From a virus, in IMG/VR virus record IMGVR_UViG_3300021141_000029, positions 1 through 37,061 of that record: a stretch of 37,061 nt of DNA. One strand, 5' to 3'. Positions 7,491-16,290 of the stretch are shown here, piece by piece; within the stretch, counting starts at the first letter, position 1, and the number at the start of each line of letters is the position of its first letter. A program made the position numbers and the translations under genes. The notes beneath the pieces are model-generated. The model had not been told where the DNA came from. It saw only the letters and a program-made list of their open reading frames with translations, and did not search any database.

Positions 7491-9289
7491 TGCTGCGTGG
7501 CTACAGCTTCGTCATGTACAACGATGTGGTGCTGGAGATCACCAAGCTGGTGTCCTTCAAGCGTCAGGCAGTCATGGACAAGGCTGGCCTGAACTACATG
7601 TACACCCGCTGCACCCTGGTGGTGCGCGGCATCCTGAGCCAGGCCACCTCCGAGCATTACCTGGGGCCGGGTCGGTATCGCCCGGACACGGGCAACCTCG
7701 AGCCGACCATTTACGATGCCAACGCCCAAGTCTTCCCCGGTGAACGCCTGCCACCCGCGCCTGATCGCCTGAACCCGATTGGTGGCCTTGAATCAGACAA
7801 CGCCATCCGCATGGCCCTGCTGGTCCCGCGCCGCCGCCTGTACTATGTCGTCGGTGGTGACTACCTCATTGATGCCCCGCATGGCAACACCCCATGCGAT
7901 GTCAACTTCGGGCCAATCCCGCTTTTTGCCCATGTCGAGAAGATTGCCGGGATGGGAACCACCAGCATCCTGTTCGGGATCCAGGTGGACCTGAACCAAT
8001 GCCCGATGTTCACGGGCATGGCGGATGCCCCCAAGGTGTTGTCCCACGAATACAGCCAGCAGGTCGAGGTGGACGAGAGGTTCCTGACCCGCCGGACCAC
8101 CCGTGGCGAGATCAAGTGCCGAGCCGAGGACATCGCCCTCGCAACCACCTACCCGGACCGGTTTCGGGAGTATTTCTCGATAGCGGTCCCCGGGCACTAC
8201 AAGCGGGATTCCATCCGGGTGGTGGCGCATCCTGACATGACCACGCTGGAATATGCGGTGGTCGATGTCGAGAAAGAGCGCCCGATCGTCAACTACTACG
8301 ACCCTGAGATTCAGTGGGAACTGAAGGACGCGGGTGGCAACGATATTGAGCGCATGGTCTCCCTGAAGGGTCCCCTGTCCAGGGTGGCCGCCCTCAAGGT
8401 CACCCATACCGTGGGTGGCGGGCGTGAGTTCACCAATCTGGCCCAGCAGTCGTTTGGCGCGGTGCCGGTGAATCCGAGCAACTTCCTCCCTGACATCCTG
8501 TTCCCCGGGACATGGAAGGACATCCTCAACGCCAACAAGGCGAACCTTGACACGTGGATCCGGGATTGGCTTGACCGCAACAGGAACCGGGCGATTGGCA
8601 CCGAGCGGGTGCTGATGAACCTGCGCTACGGCACCCCGGTGCTGGAGGAATCCATCAAGATTGAGGTGATGGGCAGTCCCACATCCACCAGATACGAGCT
8701 TGAACTGATTGCCTGGTATGTCCTGATGGCCCGAATGCCTGTGGTGGCCAACAAGGTTGATGGTGCGTTCCGCGACCAGTTCTATGCGGGCGGAAGCATC
8801 TCGTTCAAGGTCACCCACGATGTCATGGGCAACTATGTCTCCATGGACTTCGGCTACAAGCGCGCCGCCCCTGAAGCTTTCGGCATCGGTGCAGCAATCA
8901 CCGGCATGGGTGACATGCGGTTCGGCCCGATGATCTCGGGTGAGCAGTCAATCGTCGGTCAGGAAGTGATTGAGGGCGTGACCCTGCACAGCTACAGCAA
9001 GAACCATAACGCCAACGACCTTTACAACGTGCCAGCATCCCGGTTGCCCGAGAATGAATACAACCCGTGGGGGCGCAAGGGCGAGTTCATGCATGGCGCG
9101 GATTACTCCCCTGTGGTGGTGGATTCCCTGCACGATGCCTGCGAGGCCCCGCACGAACACTCCGAGCAGTTGCCTGACCGCGAAGCCAACCTTGACTCCA
9201 CCGGTGATCCAATGCCTCGACAGGCCTCGACCGATCCGGTGATGAACCTTCGCCCCGTCACCCCGCAGAAGTCGGAAGGTGATGCCTGA
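7490..9289 (+). CDS. Large unrecognised virion protein (599 aa)
   Basis: The 599-aa protein begins MLRGYSFVMYNDVVLEITKL and is beta-rich and soluble through about residue 530, with few low-complexity parts. The last ~60 residues are hydrophilic (CEAPHEHSEQLPDREAN, PMPRQASTDPV) and probably disordered. It contains no long helical repeats, so it is not an obvious tape measure. Size, absence of enzyme motifs and location between small neck/tail genes and the fibres suggest a baseplate, stopper or tail-hub component. It overlaps both neighbours by one base (TGATG). I do not recognise the family. Confidence 0.6.
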   Translation: MLRGYSFVMYNDVVLEITKLVSFKRQAVMDKAGLNYMYTRCTLVVRGILSQATSEHYLGPGRYRPDTGNLEPTIYDANAQVFPGERLPPAPDRLNPIGGLESDNAIRMALLVPRRRLYYVVGGDYLIDAPHGNTPCDVNFGPIPLFAHVEKIAGMGTTSILFGIQVDLNQCPMFTGMADAPKVLSHEYSQQVEVDERFLTRRTTRGEIKCRAEDIALATTYPDRFREYFSIAVPGHYKRDSIRVVAHPDMTTLEYAVVDVEKERPIVNYYDPEIQWELKDAGGNDIERMVSLKGPLSRVAALKVTHTVGGGREFTNLAQQSFGAVPVNPSNFLPDILFPGTWKDILNANKANLDTWIRDWLDRNRNRAIGTERVLMNLRYGTPVLEESIKIEVMGSPTSTRYELELIAWYVLMARMPVVANKVDGAFRDQFYAGGSISFKVTHDVMGNYVSMDFGYKRAAPEAFGIGAAITGMGDMRFGPMISGEQSIVGQEVIEGVTLHSYSKNHNANDLYNVPASRLPENEYNPWGRKGEFMHGADYSPVVVDSLHDACEAPHEHSEQLPDREANLDSTGDPMPRQASTDPVMNLRPVTPQKSEGDA

Positions 9290-9780
9290 TGTTCCAGCGC
9301 ACGCCATTCGCCGACATCATCCGGGAAGTCATCGCCCAACTGGAGTTGTACGCTCTAAAAAGCACCTGGGTGGGCATTCAGGAAAAGATCCCGATGATGC
9401 TGGGTGATTACCTCATCGCCATCCAGCCCGGTTCCCCCGTGGCCGACGAGGGTACTGCCACCGGCACGGGCCCGACCGGCACCATCATTCGCAGGACCAT
9501 CACGCTGACGATCAAGTCCCGTTCATACGAGGACGAGGGGGAGCGTGCCTTCCAGGCGCTGATGGAGCATCTGACCGTGGAGGAGTTGGCCCTGACCGCC
9601 ATACAGGCGTACATGTCAGACCTCCTCACCGAACCGATGTGCCTGACGGAGGGTGGCCAGTCCGTCCGACAGGAGACTGGGGTGATTACATCGTCCCTCC
9701 CGTTCCGTTGTGTTTATCCCGCTCTACTACTGGTGCCGCAAATGGAGGGTCCAGACAGTGTCCACGTGCCCAACGCCTAA
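9289..9780 (+). CDS. Unrecognised tail/neck protein (163 aa)
   Basis: The protein has an N-terminal helix (FADIIREVIAQLELYAL), a central beta region (TIIRRTITLTIKSRSYEDEGERAFQ) and another helix (VEELALTAIQAYMSDLL). A small alpha/beta protein of this size before the tail fibres would suit a tail terminator or baseplate wedge. It starts in a TGATG overlap, and its 3' end overlaps the start of the fibre gene by 23 bases. No family recognised with confidence. Confidence 0.55.
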   Translation: MFQRTPFADIIREVIAQLELYALKSTWVGIQEKIPMMLGDYLIAIQPGSPVADEGTATGTGPTGTIIRRTITLTIKSRSYEDEGERAFQALMEHLTVEELALTAIQAYMSDLLTEPMCLTEGGQSVRQETGVITSSLPFRCVYPALLLVPQMEGPDSVHVPNA

Positions 9781-10717
9781 GTTAATTACCGACCTTGACC
9801 CGAGGTATCCGATCACTAGCGACTATGTCGCCACGGCATCGGCCGCCAATTCTGGACCTGCTGGCAAGTCCACAGTCCAGCAAATCCTGGACCTGGCAAG
9901 CCAAGCCACCGCGATCATCTCGACGGTCACGCCTCCCCGCCCGAATGGTCCCGGCGTGATCTGGATCAACCCGATAGATAATTCGGTGTACTACTGGGAC
10001 GGCAATGCCTGGATCCCGTTGGAGAACGCCGGTGGTGGTGGTGGCAACAAGGTCACCGTCTCCCCGAACGCGCCCAGCAACAATATCCTGGGCGACATCT
10101 GGGTGACACCTGAGGGTGTGATCAGCGTCTGGGACGGTAGCCAATGGATCACCTCCAGCGTCAGTGAGAACGACCCGTACTCCCCGAAGGTGGCCAGCGC
10201 GGCCCCCACGGACCCGGGCAAGACCGGCGTGATCTGGATCAACTCCACCGATGACTCAATGTCCTACTGGGACGGCGCAGCATGGTTGCCCCTGACCGCA
10301 GGTGGAAGCGGCCCCGGCGCGGTGATCTCCCCGACCGCCCCGCAAAACCCTGAATCCGGCACCATCTGGACAACACCTGAAGGGGTGACGCTGATCTGGA
10401 ACGGATCTGAGTGGGTCTCGCCGTCCATCGATGTGCTGGCTGAAATACGCGGGCAGACCATTGAACCTTCTGTGGTGCAGCTTGGCCAGACTGGTCGGTT
10501 GGTTTTTGACGGTTCATACATCGTCGACAGCGCGGCCGGTCCCGCCATCCAGCAGGGTGCCGAGGCCAACCGCATCCTGACTTCCAAGGACCTTCCGACC
10601 ATCTATGTCCAATTGGACCCTCCCACCAGCCCCAAGCCTGGTGACTACTGGGAGAAGACCTCGACCACGGCGACGGTGTATCAAGACGGCGCGTGGAAGA
10701 CCGTTGCGATTTCGTGA
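9758..10717 (+). CDS. Tail fibre with W-D/N-G repeats
   Basis: GTG 9758 is chosen as start because GGAGGG ends 8 bases upstream; the frame is open farther upstream but would overlap the previous gene more. The 319-aa protein carries at least five repeats of a Trp-rich module, roughly G-x-I-W-[IV]-x-P-(6-8)-W-x-G-x-x-W. Examples are GVIWINPIDNSVYYWDG, GDIWVTPEGVISVWDG, GTIWTTPEGVTLIWNG and GDYWEKTSTTATVYQDG. The repeats are separated by Gly-rich or Pro/Ala-rich linkers (GGGGGN, SPTAPQNPESG). The pattern fits an elongated beta-structured fibre. The same W/Y-x-G core opens each of the next three fibre genes, so this may be the base to which they attach or a related receptor-binding fibre. Confidence 0.7.
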   Translation: MSTCPTPKLITDLDPRYPITSDYVATASAANSGPAGKSTVQQILDLASQATAIISTVTPPRPNGPGVIWINPIDNSVYYWDGNAWIPLENAGGGGGNKVTVSPNAPSNNILGDIWVTPEGVISVWDGSQWITSSVSENDPYSPKVASAAPTDPGKTGVIWINSTDDSMSYWDGAAWLPLTAGGSGPGAVISPTAPQNPESGTIWTTPEGVTLIWNGSEWVSPSIDVLAEIRGQTIEPSVVQLGQTGRLVFDGSYIVDSAAGPAIQQGAEANRILTSKDLPTIYVQLDPPTSPKPGDYWEKTSTTATVYQDGAWKTVAIS

Positions 10718-10747
10718 CCGGGCTAATGCCCAATGGAGACTCAGGCT

Positions 10748-11404
10748 ATGGACGAGAGTGTGTATTTCTATGACGGCACCAAGTGGGTGGACCTCAAGGG
10801 TCCTGCTGGTGTCGCTGGTGCTGAAGGCCCTGCCGGTGCTGAAGGCCCAGCAGGCCCTGCCGGTGCAGAAGGCCCATCAGCCTATGATTCCGCCGTTGCT
10901 GGTGGTTTCACCGGCACCGAGGCTGAATGGCTTGCCACCCTGGTCGGCCCTGCCGGACCCGAAGGGCCTCAGGGTATCCAGGGCGTTGAGGGCCCGATGG
11001 GTACTCAGGGCATTGGCATCCGCTACATCGACACCGTGCAGAATGAGGCCGCTCTGCCCGCCACTTCCGCCCAAGGTGACCTGTATGTGGTCTCCGAACC
11101 GGCCCCGCCTCGAGGCTTTGTCTACGAAGAATCCACCTCCAGCTGGAGAGATGCCGGACCCGTGCAAGGTCCTCCGGGCGTTGCGGGACCACAAGGCATC
11201 CAGGGCGAAGCTGGCCCCGCTGGCGAAGCGGGTCCAACCGGCGCTGATGGCGCTCAGGGCATTCAGGGCGAGGTCGGTCCTGCTGGCCCTGAAGGTCCTC
11301 AGGGTATCGCCGGAACCAGCATCAATGTCTATGGTCCTCAGCCGGATGCCCCCGCGGCTCCCCTGAAGGGCGACTTCTGGTTGAAGACTACTGTCGTACG
11401 GTAA
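10748..11404 (+). CDS. Collagen-like tail fibre protein (218 aa)
   Basis: ATG 10748 is preferred (GGAGA 8 bases upstream); an in-frame ATG at 10733 overlaps that site. The protein starts with the shared fibre module (VYFYDGTKWVDL) and then has two Gly-X-Y tracts. The first (GPAGVAGAEGPAGAEGP onward) is interrupted by a short AEWLATLVG segment. A globular insert (about residues 90-140, GDLYVVSEPAPPRGFVYEES) precedes the second tract. It ends in a beta segment containing GDFWLK. Collagen-like triplets form trimeric rods in phage fibres. The gene sits between two other fibre genes and is probably co-expressed with them. Confidence 0.75.
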   Translation: MDESVYFYDGTKWVDLKGPAGVAGAEGPAGAEGPAGPAGAEGPSAYDSAVAGGFTGTEAEWLATLVGPAGPEGPQGIQGVEGPMGTQGIGIRYIDTVQNEAALPATSAQGDLYVVSEPAPPRGFVYEESTSSWRDAGPVQGPPGVAGPQGIQGEAGPAGEAGPTGADGAQGIQGEVGPAGPEGPQGIAGTSINVYGPQPDAPAAPLKGDFWLKTTVVR

Positions 11405-11432
11405 TTGATCCAAGCGTGAAGGGAGACTGGTC

Positions 11433-12995
11433 ATGGCTGATGATCTGATGTACTGGAACGGTGCCACCTGGGTTAGTCTTCAGGGAGTTGCCGGTCCGCA
11501 GGGCGTTCCTGGCCCGAACAAGGTCTCCCTTGACGCTGGAAATACCGCACGATTGGGCTCGGACGGACTGGTGTTCGTCGCGGCCCCCGTGGTCAACCTG
11601 CCTGTCGCGTCTGCCACCATCCTGGGTGCTGTTAAAATCGGCTCCGGGATCACGGTGGCGGCGGACGGCACCATCTCCATCGCCTCTGGCGCGGGGTATC
11701 TGCCCCTCGCCGGGGGTACGATGACCGGCACAATCAATGTGGCCGGGTCCACTGGCCTGAAGTGGCCAACATCCGGGATTGGCACCCAAGACTCCGCCGG
11801 GACGGTGGCTTTCGCGGCGCAGGACGGCAGCATCCTGTTCGAGATTGGAACTGCGGCAGCGACCTCCCGCAAACCGTTGATTGTTCCCCTGCCCACCAGC
11901 AACATCCATGCGGCCAACAAGCAGTATGTCGATGAATCAATCGCCGCCTTATCCGGAGCCAACTACCTGCCCTTGGCGGGTGGAACCATGACTGGCACGC
12001 TGTACACCAACGCTGGCACCGCGCAAGTCTTCGGTGCTGTAGCTGATGCAGCAACATCTCCGTATCTCTCAAAGAACGCCGGTGGCGACTTCATCATCGG
12101 CAACAACGGCAGCACTGCTGTCCAGATTCGCAAAACGGATCGGGTGGCGACATTCCTCGCGGTGCCTCAATGCTCAAGCGCACCCATCAACACCGCAGAC
12201 TTGGTCAACAAGGCCTATGTGGACAGCAAGGTCGGTGGCGGTTTCCTACCCCTGACGGGTGGCACACTGACTGGGCCCCTGCTGATTGATGTGCCCTCCG
12301 GGTTTGCCCTGAAGCTTGGCAGTTCAACCGACTTCTACGGACTATACAAGTCGCTTAATGGATCGCTGCGGGTTGAGAAGGGCGGCGTTATCCTGTTCGA
12401 GTTCGCTAGCGCGGGGCACACCTCGCTCAAGCCTATCACGCTGCCTGCCGATCCGACTGTGGACATGGAGGCCGCCACAAAGAAGTATGTGGATGCCAAG
12501 GTTGCCGCCGGGGGCGGTGCTGGTTCCTACCTGCCCTTGGCGGGCGGAACCATGACCGGCGGCATCACGCTGCCAACCACGGTTCAGTCGCTCACCTGGG
12601 GCGCCTCCACCTACAACATCTTCGGCGCCAATGGCGGCGTGGCGGTGCGCTACGGAAACGCCAACATCGTCACCTTCACGGCAACGGGCGCCACCTTCAT
12701 CCAGAAGATCACCACCCCAGGCACCGGCCAGGGCGTGGAGTTCGGCTCGGGTGGCGGTTACTTGTCAAAGGTGGGAACCGGCATCGGCGCTTATTGCGGT
12801 GGGCAGCAGCGTCTGTTGATAGGGGCCGCAGAGCATACCTCATCAGTGCCAATTGTCCTGCCCGCTGCCCCGACCGCCCCGCTCCAAGCCGCTACCAAGC
12901 AATATGTCGATGCCCGTGTGGTGGTCACCGCTGCGGGTGCCGCCGCCCCTGCTGTCACCGGACTGTCTGATGGAACCCTCTGGGTGGAGGCCTGA
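11433..12995 (+). CDS. Tail fibre with YLPLAGGTMTG and KQYVDA repeats
   Basis: The 520-aa protein opens with the locus-wide module (LMYWNGATWVSLQG) and a short collagen-like stretch (VAGPQGVPGP). It then repeats two signatures typical of phage tail fibres. [YF]LPL[AT]GGT[ML]TG occurs four times, each followed by a beta segment. The A-x-x-K-x-Y-V-D spacer occurs four times (AANKQYVDE, LVNKAYVDS, ATKKYVDA, ATKQYVDA). These units make a repetitive shaft with intermittent small domains. The final GLSDGTLWVEA resembles the W-rich module again. The protein probably contacts the host surface. Spacing to the next gene is 2 bases. Confidence 0.85.
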   Translation: MADDLMYWNGATWVSLQGVAGPQGVPGPNKVSLDAGNTARLGSDGLVFVAAPVVNLPVASATILGAVKIGSGITVAADGTISIASGAGYLPLAGGTMTGTINVAGSTGLKWPTSGIGTQDSAGTVAFAAQDGSILFEIGTAAATSRKPLIVPLPTSNIHAANKQYVDESIAALSGANYLPLAGGTMTGTLYTNAGTAQVFGAVADAATSPYLSKNAGGDFIIGNNGSTAVQIRKTDRVATFLAVPQCSSAPINTADLVNKAYVDSKVGGGFLPLTGGTLTGPLLIDVPSGFALKLGSSTDFYGLYKSLNGSLRVEKGGVILFEFASAGHTSLKPITLPADPTVDMEAATKKYVDAKVAAGGGAGSYLPLAGGTMTGGITLPTTVQSLTWGASTYNIFGANGGVAVRYGNANIVTFTATGATFIQKITTPGTGQGVEFGSGGGYLSKVGTGIGAYCGGQQRLLIGAAEHTSSVPIVLPAAPTAPLQAATKQYVDARVVVTAAGAAAPAVTGLSDGTLWVEA

Positions 12996-12997
12996 TC

Positions 12998-13408
12998 ATG
13001 AAAGTCCTGAAGGGCGGTACGTGGGCTGATTCCACCCCAAAAGGTGTGATGGTTGGTGGCGCATGGAAGGTGCCCCAAGCTGTCCATGTTCTGAAGGGGG
13101 GCGTGTGGGTCAAGGTGTGGCCTAATGAAGCACCGCCGCCGTACCTCTACGACATCAAGATCGAGTACCTGCCGAATTACGAGGTGAGTTTCACCGTCCT
13201 CGATGGCTGGCCTGAGGGCGATCCGAATGAAGTGTACATGTTCCGATGCACTCAGATTCCGCGGAACGGGTATGTCACGCGGACCTTCAACAAGACATGG
13301 GCCGCCAATGGCTACGGTGCCGGTCTTGACTGCACGCTAGAGGACCTGTCCAGCATCCCTGGCAAGGAACTCAAGAAGATCTCGTTCAAGATCAACCCTA
13401 GGCCCTGA
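12998..13408 (+). CDS. Small fibre-associated protein (136 aa)
   Basis: The N-terminus carries two copies of a VLKGGxW-type module (MKVLKGGTWADS and HVLKGGVWVKVW, with GGAWKV between), again a Trp-containing fibre-like motif. The remaining ~90 residues (YLYDIKIEYLPNYEVSFTVLDGW onward) look like a compact beta domain with two Cys. It starts 2 bases after the preceding fibre gene stop and lies between two fibre genes. A tip, chaperone or accessory fibre role is plausible but not shown. Confidence 0.6.
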   Translation: MKVLKGGTWADSTPKGVMVGGAWKVPQAVHVLKGGVWVKVWPNEAPPPYLYDIKIEYLPNYEVSFTVLDGWPEGDPNEVYMFRCTQIPRNGYVTRTFNKTWAANGYGAGLDCTLEDLSSIPGKELKKISFKINPRP

Positions 13409-13439
13409 CTCAACATATTAAACACTCCTGAGGTTAACA

Positions 13440-15170
13440 ATGGCCGTAGATGACTTGCTGTATTGGAACGGATCCATCTGGATGTCCTTGAGCGGACCAC
13501 AAGGCCCGCAAGGATTGCAGGGGGATCAGGGTTTGCCCGGCGAACCCGGTCCCAAGGGTGATCCCGGCCCGCAAGGTCCGGAAGGCCAGCAGGGTATCCA
13601 AGGTGATGCCGGAAGCGGCGTGGTGATCAAGGGCACCATGACCACCTACCCGCCTGATGCCGCCCCCAATTCGGGGGATATGTGGATCGTGGGCGACACT
13701 GTTCCCCCAGGCGCACCACCTGATGCCGAACCCGGAGACGGCATCGTCTGGACCGGTTCGGAGTGGGTCAATGTCGGTCCAATCCGCGGCCCAGTCGGCC
13801 CTCAGGGCATTCAGGGCCCATCTGGCGTGGATGGCCCGCAAGGTCCAGCCGGTTCACAAGGCGAACCCGGCGTTGCCGGACCGCAGGGTGAAACCGGACC
13901 ACAGGGTCCGCAGGGATTGCCCGGGGAAACCGGCCCGCAGGGTCCCCAAGGCGTGCAGGGTGACCCCGGCCCAGCCGGTGCCGACAGCACTGTCGCTGGC
14001 CCGGCAGGTCCGCAGGGCGAAACCGGACCCGCAGGACCACCCGGCGCGGATGGGGCTCAGGGCATTCAAGGTCCGTCTGGAGTGGATGGAGCGCAAGGCC
14101 CTGAAGGTCCCCAAGGATTGCAGGGCCCTACTGGCGAAGCTGGCCCCCAAGGCGATCAGGGTTTGCCTGGCGAGGCTGGCCAACAAGGTTTGCCCGGCAA
14201 CACTGGTCCGCAGGGTCCAGAGGGTCCCGCTGGCGCAAAAGGCGATCAGGGCTTAAATGGCGATACTGGCGCACAAGGCATCCAAGGATTAACGGGCGAA
14301 ACTGGACCTCAGGGACCACAGGGACCTACAGGTCCGAAGGGCGACCAGGGTATCCAAGGTCCAGCCGGACCTCAGTATCCAAGCGCTTTGGGTACGCCTG
14401 CTGTCGCTGAATACCTGAAGATCTGGCCGACCCTAGCCTCGACCACGCTGAAGGATTCCACCGTCCGCGAGGTGGTGTTTGCGGGCCTTGATCAGACCAC
14501 GGCTCCCGAACCAACTGTCGCCTTGAAAACCAAGACCGGCAACCTGTCGTTTGCGGCGGCGGCGACAGACCTGACCGGGCCGATCTCCTCGGGTGTCCGA
14601 TTGGGTACTGCGGCGGGCACCTACCACCCTCTCCTGAACCCGGCGGCGGCGCTGAATTACATTGAGGGCAGCACCCAGGTCAAGGGTTACCTCAAGGTCG
14701 TGCAGGGACCGGAGTGGGCTAGCCCGTACCAGTACCCGTCTCTATCAATCCCGATTTCAGCCCTGAACAACTTCACCTCCGGTACTACAGGTTTGCCGGG
14801 GGACATTCGGATATCCGACTCTTATCTATTCGTTTGCGTGCGGACGAATGCCTGGGGCCGAATTCCTCTGCAAGCGTTTGCGCCGAGCCACGATGTCACC
14901 ACGCTGGAGACCAAGGCCAACATCATCTCCGCGGCTCCTGAAGTGGTTAGCCTTTCCGCGGGCCCTGTGACCATCCGGGTCACCGGTGACGGCTTTGTCA
15001 CCGACACGGTAGTGCGTGGGTACGGGGTATCCAACTGCTGCGTGATGTCAAAAACCGAGTTGGTGTTCACCTACGACCCTGCTGCCGCGCCTGCTGGTGA
15101 CAGCGTTGAGTTGGAGTTGCGTGATGACTGTGGCACCAAAGCAACGATCTTCCTGCTGTTGACCCCATAA
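13440..15170 (+). CDS. Long collagen-like tail fibre with C-terminal TIG-like domain
   Basis: The 576-aa protein begins with [14 protein letters not shown], then a Gly-X-Y tract (about residues 18-60). A globular insert follows ([30 protein letters not shown]). The main collagen tract spans about residues 119-310 with frequent GPQGPQG, GIQGPSG and GLPGETG triplets. After it comes a beta-rich head domain, and the last ~85 residues ([21 protein letters not shown] to [10 protein letters not shown]) look like an IPT/TIG Ig-like domain. It is the last and longest gene of the fibre locus and ends 10 bases before the next gene behind AAGGAG. The trimeric rod is predicted from the triplets; receptor binding by the C-terminal domains is inference. 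Confidence 0.85.
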   Translation: MAVDDLLYWNGSIWMSLSGPQGPQGLQGDQGLPGEPGPKGDPGPQGPEGQQGIQGDAGSGVVIKGTMTTYPPDAAPNSGDMWIVGDTVPPGAPPDAEPGDGIVWTGSEWVNVGPIRGPVGPQGIQGPSGVDGPQGPAGSQGEPGVAGPQGETGPQGPQGLPGETGPQGPQGVQGDPGPAGADSTVAGPAGPQGETGPAGPPGADGAQGIQGPSGVDGAQGPEGPQGLQGPTGEAGPQGDQGLPGEAGQQGLPGNTGPQGPEGPAGAKGDQGLNGDTGAQGIQGLTGETGPQGPQGPTGPKGDQGIQGPAGPQYPSALGTPAVAEYLKIWPTLASTTLKDSTVREVVFAGLDQTTAPEPTVALKTKTGNLSFAAAATDLTGPISSGVRLGTAAGTYHPLLNPAAALNYIEGSTQVKGYLKVVQGPEWASPYQYPSLSIPISALNNFTSGTTGLPGDIRISDSYLFVCVRTNAWGRIPLQAFAPSHDVTTLETKANIISAAPEVVSLSAGPVTIRVTGDGFVTDTVVRGYGVSNCCVMSKTELVFTYDPAAAPAGDSVELELRDDCGTKATIFLLLTP

Positions 15171-15180
15171 GGAGACTCCC

Positions 15181-15480
15181 ATGAGCGATGACAAACAGAC
15201 CGTCACGCCAATCGCCAGCCAGGCCCTCCAGCCGATGTTGGCGAGTCTGGCAACGATTGTGGCCACCCTGCTGGGCACCAGCACGATGGTGAGCCCGATT
15301 AACGCCAACCAGGGCAAGATGCTGTCCGAGATGCTGGAACTCAACAAGTCCATCTCCGAGCAGACGAGGGTCATGGCGGAGGTGGTGAAGTCCAACAATG
15401 TCATCGCCAACCAGGTGGCGGCCAAGTTGGACAGCATCAACACCCGGCTGGACGGGCTGGAGAAGAAGCTGGCCAAGTGA
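15181..15480 (+). CDS. Small protein with hydrophobic segment and coiled coil
   Basis: In this 99-aa protein, residues ~18-42 form a hydrophobic stretch (MLASLATIVATLLGTSTMVSPI). It is followed by a long amphipathic helix (MLELNKSISEQTRVMAEVV to LDGLEKKLAK) typical of a coiled coil. A single membrane segment plus coiled coil could be a holin-like or fibre-associated protein. It lies between the fibre locus and a group of exported proteins, where lysis genes are often found. It starts behind AAGGAG 4-5 bases upstream. No family is recognised and the holin idea is weak. Confidence 0.55.
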   Translation: MSDDKQTVTPIASQALQPMLASLATIVATLLGTSTMVSPINANQGKMLSEMLELNKSISEQTRVMAEVVKSNNVIANQVAAKLDSINTRLDGLEKKLAK

Positions 15481-15519
15481 CTGATCGATCCCATCTACTG
15501 ACGCGAAGGGGATAGAGAC

Positions 15520-16290
15520 ATGATATGTGGATTACTGCTGACGTTATTCTGCCAGCGTGTTGAACTGCCGCCCACGATTCGTGCGGACATCGGGCAGTTT
15601 ATAACAGTTCGGCCCATCTCGGTTGATGGCGGCACTGTCGAATACTACCCGCTTGACCCGGGCCTGTCGGTGTTCCCGTCCAGCCTGCTGACTGACAAGA
15701 CCGCGCTGGTGTTCACGGTTTACCAGCCGGGCCGGTATCGGATCATGGCGTACACCGCCAAGGGCAATGTGCCCAGCCCGCCCTCCATCACGACCATCGT
15801 GGTGGGTGGTGGCCCGGGTCCGAATCCAGGCCCAAGCCCCGGTCCACGCCCTGACCACGGTCCGGACAAGCCGGATTTCGGCCCGGACAAGCCACCGCAA
15901 CCCGCTCCTCCGCCCCCACCTCCGCCACCGCCTGCGGACATCACCGAGGACCCGCTGTATCAGGCTTTTGAGTCAATCGCCGGTGGATTGCAGGAGCCGA
16001 ACCAGAAGCGCAGTCTGACCCAGTACGGCAATGCCTGGACGAAGGCCGGTCCGGTCGTCGAGGGCAAAAACCTGGGCCAGTGGAATAGTGCCGTCAAGAA
16101 GGCCGCCACCGAGGAGGGTCTGCCACTCGGGGCGATCTCGGCCATTCGGGAGCGTGTCGGAGTCGAGGTGGCAAATGTCGTGGGGACCGACCCGGCAATG
16201 GCCTTGTCCGGTGACAAGGGCAAGGCCGCCAAGGACCTCGGCGTGAAGTTTGGCCTGATCTTCCTGAAGCTTGCGGAGAACAGCAAATGA
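15520..16290 (+). CDS. Putative exported protein with proline-rich linker
   Basis: The N-terminus MICGLLLTLFCQ is a short hydrophobic stretch that may act as a signal or anchor. Residues ~15-85 form a beta-sandwich-like domain (FITVRPISVDGG, LVFTVYQPGRYRIMAYTAKG). A Gly/Pro linker follows (PNPGPSPGPRP, then nine consecutive Pro residues after APP). The C-terminal ~115 residues look helical. The architecture of a surface-type domain, flexible linker and helical domain suggests an envelope-associated or lysis-related protein. It overlaps the next gene by 4 bases (ATGA), so it is probably coupled to the papain-like peptidase. Function not recognised. Confidence 0.6.
   Translation: MICGLLLTLFCQRVELPPTIRADIGQFITVRPISVDGGTVEYYPLDPGLSVFPSSLLTDKTALVFTVYQPGRYRIMAYTAKGNVPSPPSITTIVVGGGPGPNPGPSPGPRPDHGPDKPDFGPDKPPQPAPPPPPPPPPADITEDPLYQAFESIAGGLQEPNQKRSLTQYGNAWTKAGPVVEGKNLGQWNSAVKKAATEEGLPLGAISAIRERVGVEVANVVGTDPAMALSGDKGKAAKDLGVKFGLIFLKLAENSK

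Noticed and set aside
13500-14370. GC-rich periodic sequence as a DNA tandem repeat or CRISPR array
   Set aside because: The periodicity is the 9-base Gly-X-Y codon pattern of a collagen-like gene; there are no constant repeats with unique spacers anywhere in the window.
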